Part shown: piece by piece, positions 26,946 to 34,546 of the stretch
Layout of the letters: each line of letters starts with the position of its first letter
How positions within the stretch are numbered: position 1 is the stretch's first letter
Origin: Fictibacillus nanhaiensis
GTDB taxonomy: Bacteria; Bacillota; Bacilli; Bacillales; Fictibacillaceae
Direction: 5' to 3'
Assembly (NCBI RefSeq): GCF_023715445.1
Contig: NZ_JAMBOD010000001.1
Location: 1 to 64,000, forward strand
DNA length: 64,000 nt
Notes under the pieces: model-generated
What the model saw: only the letters and a program-made list of their open reading frames with translations
Databases searched by the model: none
What the model was told of the DNA's origin: nothing
Translations under genes and position numbers: made by a program

Positions 26946-26960
26946 GGAAAGCGTTTTTTA
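26931..26960. terminator. Terminator, probably serving both converging genes
   Basis: The ACGCCTTCC/GGAAAGCGT stem has one mismatch, with T-runs on both strands. It lies between convergent genes ending at 26945 and 26958. Confidence 0.65.
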
Positions 26961-27170
26961 TTTAGGTTTATGTGTACCAGTGTAATCGAAATAACCAGAA
27001 TTAATCTTTTTGCTATTCTTTAATAAAACCTCTTTCAATTCTTCATCAACTTCTTCTGAATCAATTTCTGTTGGATATTCCAAAGTTACTATTCTAGCCA
27101 TTTTAAAATCCATAACAGATATCTTCCTTAATCCATGATTCTTTACAGCAAACATAATGTCATATCTCAT
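26958..27170 (-). CDS. Small hypothetical protein
   Basis: A 70-aa protein (MRYDIMFAVKNHGLRKISVMDFKMARIVTLEYPTEI in part). The ATG at 27170 is chosen because GGAG lies 10 nt upstream on this strand. I do not recognise it. Confidence 0.55.
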   Translation of the reverse strand: MRYDIMFAVKNHGLRKISVMDFKMARIVTLEYPTEIDSEEVDEELKEVLLKNSKKINSGYFDYTGTHKPK

Positions 27171-27244
27171 CTTAAACACGCTCCTTTATTTGCGAATGTT
27201 TGTTCTTATTCTATCGAAAAGAATGTGTAAAAGATATATATTTC

Positions 27245-27529
27245 TTACTCGAATATTGCCCACTCAATATCACTAACTCTTGTGTCAATATCTTCTAAAC
27301 TTGATTTTAACGAATCATTTTCACTTAAAACAGAGTCATAGTCAGATTGTAGTTCAATTAGTTCTACCTCTAAATCAATGATCTTATCTTCTAACTCTTC
27401 AATACTTATTTTAGGTTCTGAATTAGCTGGTTCGGCATTTTTAAAATAATCAATAGTACCAGTTACAATGAAATATGCACCTATAAAGGCAACTACCCAC
27501 ACACCACGTAGTAATATTTTTTGCCACAT
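27245..27529 (-). CDS. Membrane-anchored coiled-coil protein
   Basis: A 94-aa protein. An N-terminal membrane helix (residues 8-28) is followed by a continuous coiled coil (about 40-90, with regular Leu/Ile spacing). Its shape resembles small spanin-like or superinfection-related membrane proteins, but no function can be assigned. Confidence 0.55.
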   Translation of the reverse strand: MWQKILLRGVWVVAFIGAYFIVTGTIDYFKNAEPANSEPKISIEELEDKIIDLEVELIELQSDYDSVLSENDSLKSSLEDIDTRVSDIEWAIFE

Positions 27530-27694
27530 AGTCTTTAATCCCTTCTAATCTATCTTATTAAATTACAAATACTTAACCTCTTTGTACCAAATAAAACAAA
27601 TTATGTAAATGATTGATTATGAATATCTTGTATATTGAATGACATAATTAATTTCACTAACCACATATAAATAAGAAAAATGAGGAGGTATAAC

Positions 27695-28012
27695 ATGGCG
27701 GAAATAAATACATCTGATCAAAATGAAGAAAAATTGAGCAGGGTAGCAAGATTGCATTTTTCTAATAAAGAGAAAGTTGAATTACCAACAGATTATTCTC
27801 AGAAACTTTGGGAAGATTTAACCGAAGGAAAGATTAATGTTAATGGTTTTCTAACAGTAGGAAAAACAACATATTCATTATTTCAAGTTACAAAGATTGA
27901 ATGGTATGAAGAACCGTTTGAGTATAGTTTTAATCATTTTCAATTGTTTCCAGAGGGTGAAGAAAATAAAAAACATAAGCTGATAATAGAACCAGTAAAT
28001 AAAAGAAAGTAA
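27695..28012 (+). CDS. Hypothetical phage protein
   Basis: A 105-aa soluble protein with no recognised domain. ATG 27695 has a strong GAGGAGGT. It starts a short gene pair with 28025-28219. Confidence 0.6.
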   Translation: MAEINTSDQNEEKLSRVARLHFSNKEKVELPTDYSQKLWEDLTEGKINVNGFLTVGKTTYSLFQVTKIEWYEEPFEYSFNHFQLFPEGEENKKHKLIIEPVNKRK

Positions 28013-28024
28013 GAAGGAATGGGT

Positions 28025-28219
28025 ATGGTATTGATTAATAAAGATGATACGAATACAGTAGAAGAGTATATTCAAGAAACAGGTAATAAGGGTAAAGGAA
28101 GACAATCAGTAGAAGAGTATATTTCCGAAACTATTGAAAAGGGCAGATATAAGACTACTAAAGAAAAAGAAGTTGATGATTATATTTACGAAACAGGCGA
28201 TAAAGGTAGAGATGCTTAA
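28025..28219 (+). CDS. Small protein with three internal repeats
   Basis: A 64-aa protein built from three similar units: VEEYIQETGNKG, VEEYISETIEKG and VDDYIYETGDKG, spaced about 18 residues apart. ATG 28025 is preferred because AAGGA lies 6 bp upstream. The function is unknown. The regular amphipathic repeats suggest a binding scaffold. Confidence 0.6.
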   Translation: MVLINKDDTNTVEEYIQETGNKGKGRQSVEEYISETIEKGRYKTTKEKEVDDYIYETGDKGRDA

Positions 28220-28357
28220 AGAATAAAAGTTGTATGGTTGAATTTTTACATTTATAAAGGTCATTTATATTTGGTTGATCTTTTAATTTTACAATTAAAG
28301 GAAAGAACTTCCTATATGTCAAATATACTGGTTATAAAGACTTATAGGAGGTTTTCT

Positions 28358-29014
28358 ATGTACATAAGTAAAAAGGTATTGATAATTTTAGGTATAGTAA
28401 TTACTTTGCTAATTAGTTCTGATTTCTTACTTGATTATTTGAAAACAAACAATTCCACTACTAATATTGCAAAAGTAGAATTAGATGAAGATACTTCTGA
28501 AAAAGTTGATCGACAGAAAGAAAGATTTATTACTTTATTTCAAGATGAAGATTACAATACTTTGTACAAAGAAACTGGAAATCAAGAAACAAACTTTATA
28601 AGAGATATGCATTCGATTGCCACTGCATTTCAAAAATTTAAAGAAGTACAAACGAAACATGATTCAGATACCTACTACTCAGATATTGATAAACTAAATG
28701 ATTATAATGTGATAGTTGATAACTTAAAATTTCTTAAAGAAACTCCTAATGAAATTAAACCAAAAGTGGATGAATTACTGGATTATGGACAAAGAAATTA
28801 TCAATGGGTTTATAATGCTAAAAATCCTGAAGATAAAGGTAATGGTGTTCCTACTATTGGAATGACTAGGTATGAAGTATTAAAAACTACTTGGAAAAAT
28901 CCATCGGATATAAATACTACAAAAACTGCTTTATCTATCAATGAACAATGGGTATACGGTTTGACTCGTTACCTATATTTTGAAGATGGAAGATTAACCT
29001 CAATTCAAAACTAA
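28358..29014 (+). CDS. Membrane-anchored hypothetical protein
   Basis: A 218-aa protein with an N-terminal membrane anchor (residues 5-26) and a mainly extracytoplasmic, hydrophilic domain. ATG 28358 is chosen for its AGGAGG at 28346-28351. The C-terminal part (GMTRYEVLKTTWKNPSDI ... WVYGLTRYLYFEDGRLTSI) is like the small secreted domains with a VLxxxGxP/YLYFxxG pattern of Bacillus, where one domain reads a beta-hairpin. Confidence 0.6.
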   Translation: MYISKKVLIILGIVITLLISSDFLLDYLKTNNSTTNIAKVELDEDTSEKVDRQKERFITLFQDEDYNTLYKETGNQETNFIRDMHSIATAFQKFKEVQTKHDSDTYYSDIDKLNDYNVIVDNLKFLKETPNEIKPKVDELLDYGQRNYQWVYNAKNPEDKGNGVPTIGMTRYEVLKTTWKNPSDINTTKTALSINEQWVYGLTRYLYFEDGRLTSIQN

Positions 29015-29040
29015 GAGCCGAATTAGGCTCTTTTATTTTA
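29014..29040 (+). terminator. Terminator
   Basis: AGAGCC at 29014-29019 pairs with GGCTCT at 29026-29031, followed by a T-rich tail. Confidence 0.8.
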
Positions 29041-29119
29041 ATAATTTGTTTAAATAACTGAACATTTTGACAAATAAAAATTTATGTGTTTATAATGGCA
29101 ACTGTTAAAGGAGGTTGTC

Positions 29120-29617
29120 ATGGCAAAAAACTATTGGAATAAAAAAGAGCTTTTAATATTGAATAATTGTTTTGAGGAAATGGAGTGGGAAAAGTTTATT
29201 GTATTACTTGCTAATAAAACAGAAAAACAAATCCTCAAAAAAGCAAATAACTTGGGTTTAAAAAGAGAACCTGAAGAAGTGGATTGCTATTACGATGAAA
29301 AAGAAAGAGGATGGGTAAAAAAATCAAGACATTTTGGTTCAGAGCAGATTCATCCAGTTTCAGCAATTTTCCCCTGTGAAAAAGGTTTTACATTTGAAGA
29401 AGTTCATAATCGCTTTGTAGAACACGCAACAAATGTTTTTGTAAAAAGTGCTCGAATAAAATATAGAAAATTCTTGGAAGAAACATATTACCCACACAAT
29501 GAAAAGTTGTTTAGGTTGTTTTTCGACATTGAATTCTATTCTTTTTGCCGAGAACAAGTACCGAATTATGAGGAAAGGATTGATGAAATAGTAAGTGAAT
29601 ACAAAAATAAAGACTAA
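29120..29617 (+). CDS. SANT/Myb-like DNA-binding protein
   Basis: A 165-aa protein. The N-terminal 50 residues (WNKKELLILNNCFEEMEWEKFIVLLANKTEKQILKKANNLGLKR, in parts) have the spacing of a SANT/Myb-type helix-turn-helix. The rest is unrecognised and rich in aromatic residues. AAAGGAGG precedes the ATG. It is probably a regulator or DNA-associated protein of the phage. Confidence 0.55.
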   Translation: MAKNYWNKKELLILNNCFEEMEWEKFIVLLANKTEKQILKKANNLGLKREPEEVDCYYDEKERGWVKKSRHFGSEQIHPVSAIFPCEKGFTFEEVHNRFVEHATNVFVKSARIKYRKFLEETYYPHNEKLFRLFFDIEFYSFCREQVPNYEERIDEIVSEYKNKD

Positions 29618-29635
29618 GGGAGGGAAAAAGGAGAA

Positions 29636-29815
29636 ATGGGTAAGTACATCCTTAATGGCATAGAATATCACGTAACTCAGGATTCAGAGAGGATTTACTT
29701 TACAGATCAATCCGATAGAAAGAATAAAGTTCATTTCTCATTCAGTAAGGATTCAAAGAAAAATAAAATAGCAAAAGAAGGGATGGAAATTTTTTGGACT
29801 GAATTATATAGATGA
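29636..29815 (+). CDS. Short hypothetical protein
   Basis: A 59-aa protein (MGKYILNGIEYHVTQDSERI...) with a strong AAGGAG 4-8 bp before ATG 29636. It begins 18 bp after the preceding gene, so it is likely co-transcribed, and it is followed by a terminator. The composition suggests a small all-beta fold. No known family. Confidence 0.6.
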   Translation: MGKYILNGIEYHVTQDSERIYFTDQSDRKNKVHFSFSKDSKKNKIAKEGMEIFWTELYR

Positions 29816-29817
29816 AA

Positions 29818-29850
29818 CAAAACCTCCAAGAAATCTTGGTGGTCTTTATT
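29818..29850 (+). terminator. Terminator
   Basis: ACCTCCAAG pairs with CTTGGTGGT (one mismatch) around AAAT, followed by a T-rich run. Confidence 0.6.
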
Positions 29851-29899
29851 GTTTATATTTTATTATTCCGACCGATATACAGTTCGGAGGATGATATTT

Positions 29900-30538
29900 A
29901 TGTTGGAAATAGCTAAAAAAAATAAATTGGTTGTATTAGCACTTTCTGTAATTTTGGTTTCAGCTACAATTGGGAAAGTATCTTCTGTTGCAGCAAACAT
30001 TATAATTTTTATTATGTTTATTATTTACTTTTTTTTAGTTTCGAAAGATTTAGCTATGCATATTTGGAGTATTTGCTGTTATTTAATTCTAGCTCCATTA
30101 ATTTCGTTTGGATTTTTAGGGACACTAATAATAGAAATTACAACCGATGTAAATAAACAAATAGCAAATGAATTTGTAGAACAAGAGTATAAAATTTTAT
30201 TTGTGTTCATTTTACTGATTTCTACTTGTTTTATTTTACTTTTTAAAAATGATGAGTTCTTTTTAGATAGAGTTAAAGTTTCTACTAGAGTAAACAATGC
30301 TTTCTTTTTGATACTAACATCATCAACAATATACTATGCTTATTCAACAAATGATTTTTCACACATTTTCCCAGAAGATACTTTACTATCATTAAAAGAA
30401 TTCAATCTTGATGCACGTTCTGCCTTTCTTACTGGAATCAATTTTATTTTTTTACCTTACTTAATTTCAAACGCTATTCTTATGGCTTTAGTTGAATACT
30501 TGCAGTACAGAGAAAAATTGAAAACTACTAATAAATGA
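29900..30538 (+). CDS. Polytopic membrane protein
   Basis: A 212-aa protein with about six hydrophobic helices. ATG 29900 is chosen because GGAGG (29886-29890) lies 9 bp upstream; ATG 29891 is too close to it. The family is not recognised. It lies in the prophage right-end cargo module. Confidence 0.6.
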   Translation: MLEIAKKNKLVVLALSVILVSATIGKVSSVAANIIIFIMFIIYFFLVSKDLAMHIWSICCYLILAPLISFGFLGTLIIEITTDVNKQIANEFVEQEYKILFVFILLISTCFILLFKNDEFFLDRVKVSTRVNNAFFLILTSSTIYYAYSTNDFSHIFPEDTLLSLKEFNLDARSAFLTGINFIFLPYLISNAILMALVEYLQYREKLKTTNK

Positions 30539-30696
30539 GGGACGATAGTTTGTTTATATAATATAGAGTACCCAACTGAAAATGAATTCGTACTTAAAAA
30601 GTATCCAACTCAGAATTTAAAATAGAATTCTCTTTTCAAAATTTAAAAGAAAAAGGAAGCTATAAAGGGTTTAATATTTTTTACCGAGATATATAA
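30539..30696 (+). pseudogene. Degenerate gene fragment
   Basis: Two adjoining frames read like one protein end. CLYNIEYPTENEFVLKKYPTQ runs to a TAG at about 30626, and shifting frame there continues EFSFQNLKEKGSYKGFNIFY to TAA at 30694-30696. No start codon fits. The SYKGFNIFY motif is like the ends of phage homing-nuclease-related proteins. This is probably a decayed remnant. Confidence 0.3.
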
Positions 30697-30723
30697 AAAC
30701 TAATAGAAAAAAAAGACACTCAT

Positions 30724-30951
30724 TTATTGAGAGTCTTTTTCTTTGTCTTCAATTAATTCAACGACATCTTCAATTTTACATTCGAGGTATTCACAAATAC
30801 TGATAATAACTGAAAGTGCCACATTTTCACCTTTAGACATTTTTGCAAGTGTTGATGGAGATAATTTTAAATCTCTTTTTAGATCTGTTCTGGTTTTGTC
30901 CTTTTTAATTAAGGTAATTTCCATTGGTTTATAACTTGCTTTAAGTCTCAA
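30724..30951 (-). CDS. XRE-family helix-turn-helix regulator
   Basis: A 75-aa Cro/CI-like protein of the short HTH type (TRTDLKRDLKLSPSTLAKMSKGENVALSVIISICEYLECKIEDVVE, in parts), covering one HTH_XRE domain with helix 2-turn-helix 3 around LSPSTLAKMSKGE. TTG 30951 follows AAAGGGAGAG; a GTG a few codons upstream is possible. It is divergent from the promoter at 31043 and probably regulates the right-end module. A hairpin at about 30713-30737 ends its transcript. Confidence 0.8.
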   Translation of the reverse strand: MRLKASYKPMEITLIKKDKTRTDLKRDLKLSPSTLAKMSKGENVALSVIISICEYLECKIEDVVELIEDKEKDSQ

Positions 30952-31042
30952 ATTATCCACTCTCCCTTTAAACATATTATACATAATTTTATATAAAAAG
31001 TTTCAGAAGTTATAGTTATTGTATAATTTATAGAACTTTTAG

Positions 31043-31070
31043 TTGACAATTAAATACACTATAGTATATA
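31043..31070 (+). promoter_or_regulatory. Sigma-A promoter
   Basis: TTGACA at 31043-31048, a 16-bp spacer, then TATATA at 31065-31070. It lies between the divergent XRE regulator and the gene at 31131. Confidence 0.65.
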
Positions 31071-31130
31071 TTTAGTACAACAAGTCGAACTTTTTTATAA
31101 AACTAAAACAATTTTTGGGGGAATGAAAAG

Positions 31131-31346
31131 GTGAAAAAGTATTCAGTTATGGGAACAGCAGTATTACCAGTGGAGCTTAAAATTAGTGCTGATTCAGAAG
31201 GACAGGCGATGGAGAAAGTAGAAGGATTGATTAACTCTTACAATATTATTATGCAAGAGTTATCGTTGCTCACGACGGTGGGTAACGTACATAGTCTTAA
31301 GGCACATGACTTTGAAATAACTTGGGAATCCAGTGAAGAAGAATAA
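31131..31346 (+). CDS. Small hypothetical protein at prophage right end
   Basis: A 71-aa protein (GTAVLPVELKISADSEGQAMEKVEGLINSY). It starts at GTG 31131 with GGGGGA upstream, and a promoter with a near-consensus -35 lies 60 bp before it. The small alpha/beta pattern is found in phage proteins of unknown role. It is the last phage-like gene before host DNA. Confidence 0.55.
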   Translation: MKKYSVMGTAVLPVELKISADSEGQAMEKVEGLINSYNIIMQELSLLTTVGNVHSLKAHDFEITWESSEEE

Positions 31347-31448
31347 TTAACCATTCTTTGATAAAACTCTATTAAAACTAGACAAACCTCTATTAAAAAT
31401 GGTATATTTTTCTCAATAGAAAAAGTGGTGAAAAAACAGTTGAAAAGC

Positions 31449-31466
31449 TTGATATATCAACGTTTT
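31449..31466 (+). repeat. 18-bp repeat, copy 1 (possible prophage attachment core)
   Basis: TTGATATATCAACGTTTT is identical to 39724-39741. The TTGATATATCAA part is a perfect palindrome and recurs alone at 48395-48406. This copy lies at the phage-host boundary, and the reading frame of a host-like gene end runs through it. Confidence 0.5.
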
Positions 31467-31542
31467 GATGCAGATGGGTCAAAAGCCTTCTCAAAAGAAA
31501 ATCAATCAAATGATGCAGGCTATGAACAAACAAATGAAGTAA
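31453..31542 (+). pseudogene. 3' fragment of a host gene cut by the prophage
   Basis: The frame ending at TAA 31540-31542 encodes a Lys/Gln/Met-rich helical C-terminus (GQKPSQKKINQMMQAMNKQMK) and is open back to a stop that overlaps the 18-bp repeat. It has no ribosome-binding site and is followed by a strong terminator. It looks like the tail of a host protein whose body would lie on the far side of the prophage. A separate small protein of about 28 aa is the alternative. Confidence 0.4.
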
Positions 31543-31549
31543 TTGTACA

Positions 31550-31580
31550 AGCACCCTGAGTGAAATCGGGTGCTTGTTTT
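31550..31580 (+). terminator. Terminator
   Basis: AGCACCC at 31550-31556 pairs with GGGTGCT at 31568-31574, followed by a T-rich tail. Confidence 0.85.
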
Positions 31581-31632
31581 CGTTCTTAGTTGTTTATGGA
31601 TACGCTAATTGTGCCAGCAAAGGATGATGGTT

Positions 31633-32688
31633 GTGAACAATATACAAACAATCTCTATAGAGAAAATAGATTCTGAATCACATCTGCTTTTTGATGTCAG
31701 ATCGCCTAAGGAATATGAAGAGTATCATATCCCTGGCGCAAAATGCTTAAGTATCTTTTCAAATGAGGAAAGAGCCGAAATTGGAACGATATATAAACAA
31801 ATCAGCAAAGAAAAAGCAATGGAACGGGGACTGGAGATCGTTGCTCCAAAACTGCCTGATTTTTTTAAAGAAATAAAAACCGCCATAAAAGAAAATCCGG
31901 AAAAACAAGTAGTCATTTATTGTGCCAGAGGCGGCATGCGTTCAAAGAGCATTTCACAAACGATGGCTATGATGGGTCTTGAAAATCTACAGCTCGAGGG
32001 CGGTATTCGTTCGTATCGAAAACAGATTGAAAGAATGTTTGAGAGTTATGTTCAATCGCGCAAAAATATAATAGTAATTGAAGGCTATACAGGGACAATG
32101 AAAACTAAATTTTTGGAGAAACTTTTTGGGGAAGGATACCCGGTTATAAATCTTGAAGAAATGGCAGGGCATAAGGGATCTATTTTTGGAAGGATCGGAG
32201 AAGATCCCGCTTCGCAAAAAAAGTTTGAATCCAGACTTTTTGAGCGGTTAAAAGAGCTTGAACATTCTCCTGCATTAATTATCGAATCTGAAAGCAAAAG
32301 AATCGGCAGGGTTGTAGTACCTGATTTTTTACTAGAAGGAAAGTACACAGGTACTCGAATTCATATAGACATGCCCTTTTATTTACGGGTAAAGTATATT
32401 TGTGAAGTGTACGATCCATTGTTGCATAAAGATGAGATTGAAGAGGCAGTAATAAAACTTACGAAAAGAATTCAGCCTGCTATCATGACAGAAATAAAAG
32501 ATGCACTTGTCGAACAAGATTATGAAAGTGTGGTTTCATTTCTGCTTGAAAATTATTATGATCCAAAATATGAATTTGCAGAGCAAAAATATCAAAGTCA
32601 ATCAATTAAAGTGTATGGAGAATCTTTTGATGATCTCTATGATCAGATTAAAAATAAAATAGATGCGCAGCTTTTGCTAAATACTTAA
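31633..32688 (+). CDS. mnmH: tRNA 2-selenouridine synthase
   Basis: A 351-aa MnmH (SelU, YbbB). The N-terminal rhodanese domain (about residues 10-120) has FDVRSPKEYEEYHIPGA and the catalytic-loop Cys in VIYCARGGMRSKS. The C-terminal P-loop domain has GYTGTMKTKFLEKL (Walker A-like). It uses selenophosphate to turn wobble 2-thiouridine into 2-selenouridine in tRNA, so the host must also make SelD. The start is GTG 31633, with AGGA 8 bp upstream; ATG 31624 or 31627 are alternatives. It is in the same region as tRNA-Sec and selB. Confidence 0.92.
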   Translation: MNNIQTISIEKIDSESHLLFDVRSPKEYEEYHIPGAKCLSIFSNEERAEIGTIYKQISKEKAMERGLEIVAPKLPDFFKEIKTAIKENPEKQVVIYCARGGMRSKSISQTMAMMGLENLQLEGGIRSYRKQIERMFESYVQSRKNIIVIEGYTGTMKTKFLEKLFGEGYPVINLEEMAGHKGSIFGRIGEDPASQKKFESRLFERLKELEHSPALIIESESKRIGRVVVPDFLLEGKYTGTRIHIDMPFYLRVKYICEVYDPLLHKDEIEEAVIKLTKRIQPAIMTEIKDALVEQDYESVVSFLLENYYDPKYEFAEQKYQSQSIKVYGESFDDLYDQIKNKIDAQLLLNT

Positions 32689-32715
32689 GACTTCAATTAT
32701 GAGGTCTTATTTTTA
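32687..32715 (+). terminator. Terminator of mnmH
   Basis: AAGACTTC/GAGGTCTT stem (8 bp) followed by ATTTTTAT. Confidence 0.75.
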
Positions 32716-32794
32716 TGAAACTTTTCTCTTTTCCGAATTTTCATATATTGGTAAACTATACTTGTTTTGAGTAACGAACAAGGGGGAACTGGCG

Positions 32795-34546
32795 TTGAAA
32801 GTTTTTAGGCAGTTGATGTGGTATTTTAAGCAAGAAAAGCTGCGATATATAGGTGGAATAGCGATGCTGGCTTTAGTTTCGCTGGGATTATTAGTGCCGC
32901 CTAAAATGGTAGGTCTTATCGTCGACCACATTAAAGAAGGAACGTTAACGGATAAACTATTATGGCAATATGGAGGATTACTTATAACAATTGCCGTTGG
33001 AATCTATGTGCTCAGATATATATGGAGAATATTAATCTTCGGAGCAGCTGTGAAGCTTGCGATGCTTCTAAGAAACCGCCTATATGAGCATTTCACAAAG
33101 AAATCGCAGGAATTTTATCAAAAACGACGTGTAGGCGATTTAATGGCTCATTCCACTAATGACCTTCAAGCGATTCAGCAGACAGCTGGGGATGGTGTCT
33201 TAACTTTAGTTGATTCATTAATGATGGGAGGATTCACCTTAATAGCAATGGCATCAACAATCAGCTGGAAATTAACGTTAGTCAGCTTGCTGCCGTTGCC
33301 AGTAATGGCATGGGCAACAAATAAATATGGAACGATGCTTCATAAAAGATTTCATAGTGCGCAAGAAGCATTTTCAACTCTTAACGATAAAGTACAAGAA
33401 AGCATATCAGGAACACGGGTCATTAAAGCGTTTGGTCAGGAAGAAGAAGATATTCATAGTTTTACAGCATTATCAAAGGATGCAGTTAAAAAGAATATGG
33501 CGGTTGCCCGCATCGATTCTTTGTTTGATCCGACTATCTCGCTGATTATTGGTTTTTCATTTTTTTTAGCTGTGAGCTATGGATCCTCTCTTGTTATTAA
33601 AAATGAACTGACAATTGGTGAGCTGGTCTCGTTTACTAGTTATCTCGGTCTATTAATCTGGCCTATGCTTGCATTTGGATGGCTGTTTAATATCGTTGAA
33701 AGGGGAAGGGCCTCATACGATCGTATAGAAACTCTGCTAGCTGTAGAAGAAGAGATTGATGATGACGGTTTAATCAATACCATACCAAGGGGGAAAATAG
33801 ATTTTCAGCTTGAGGAGTTTTGCTATTCGGCTGGTACACGAGTTTTAAAAGACATTAACTTTACACTTGAAAAAGGGCAGACACTAGGAGTAGTAGGCAG
33901 AACGGGGAGCGGCAAAACGACACTATGCAGATTGCTGCTTCGTGAATATCACATAAAAAGAGATGATATTGTGATAGATGGAAAGGATATCTGTGATTAC
34001 CGGCTGGATGCTTTAAGAGCCGCAATTGGCTATGTGCCCCAAGATCATTTTTTATTCTCAGCAACAATTGCAGAAAATATAGCGTTTGCAAAAATAAGTT
34101 CTCCCTTTCCTGATATTAAAGATGCTGCAGAAACGGCATCCATTCACAAAGATATTGCTCAATTTAAATATGGATATGAAACGGTTGTAGGTGAACGGGG
34201 AGTAACCTTATCCGGTGGACAAAAACAAAGAATATCTATTGCAAGAGCTTTGTTAATGGATCCTGAGATCTTGATCCTTGATGACTCTCTGTCAGCTGTA
34301 GATGCCAAAACAGAGGAAGAAATTCTTCAAAAATTAAAGAGAAAACGTCAAAACAAAACGACGATTATAACCGCTCACCGGCTTTCTTCGATTGCGCATT
34401 GCGATCTTATAATCGTTATGGATGATGGCTCTATTATCCAAAGCGGTACACATCAGTCATTATTATGTGAAGAGGGCTGGTATAAAGAGACTTATGAGAG
34501 GCAGGCTCTTGAAACATTGATCGCACAAGGAGGTGGAAACCGATGA
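32795..34546 (+). CDS. ABC multidrug exporter half, degenerate catalytic site
   Basis: A 583-aa half-transporter: six membrane helices (residues 15-310), then an ATPase domain with Walker A GRTGSGKTT, signature LSGGQ and Walker B ILILDDS. The usual catalytic Glu after Walker B is Asp here. This is the pattern of the BmrC/YfiB-type subunit in heterodimeric exporters. TTG 32795 follows AAGGGGGA. It overlaps its partner gene by 4 bp. Confidence 0.88.
   Translation: MKVFRQLMWYFKQEKLRYIGGIAMLALVSLGLLVPPKMVGLIVDHIKEGTLTDKLLWQYGGLLITIAVGIYVLRYIWRILIFGAAVKLAMLLRNRLYEHFTKKSQEFYQKRRVGDLMAHSTNDLQAIQQTAGDGVLTLVDSLMMGGFTLIAMASTISWKLTLVSLLPLPVMAWATNKYGTMLHKRFHSAQEAFSTLNDKVQESISGTRVIKAFGQEEEDIHSFTALSKDAVKKNMAVARIDSLFDPTISLIIGFSFFLAVSYGSSLVIKNELTIGELVSFTSYLGLLIWPMLAFGWLFNIVERGRASYDRIETLLAVEEEIDDDGLINTIPRGKIDFQLEEFCYSAGTRVLKDINFTLEKGQTLGVVGRTGSGKTTLCRLLLREYHIKRDDIVIDGKDICDYRLDALRAAIGYVPQDHFLFSATIAENIAFAKISSPFPDIKDAAETASIHKDIAQFKYGYETVVGERGVTLSGGQKQRISIARALLMDPEILILDDSLSAVDAKTEEEILQKLKRKRQNKTTIITAHRLSSIAHCDLIIVMDDGSIIQSGTHQSLLCEEGWYKETYERQALETLIAQGGGNR

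Larger units (their letters stand above)
1..31450. mobile_element. Prophage, right part (left end outside window)
   Basis: Contiguous phage genes run from the left edge to about 31350: a YonO-like RNA polymerase, HNH, terminase, HK97-type head genes, PBSX-type contractile tail, lysis genes and a cargo/regulatory module. Bacterial housekeeping genes start at mnmH (31633). The order TerS-TerL-portal-protease-capsid-connectors-sheath-tube-chaperone-tape measure-baseplate-fibre-holin-amidase is that of a temperate phage with a contractile tail. The right boundary is inferred to lie near the 18-bp repeat at 31449-31466, after the last phage-like gene (31131-31346). The integrase and left attachment site are not in the window, so the exact core is unknown. 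Confidence 0.85.
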
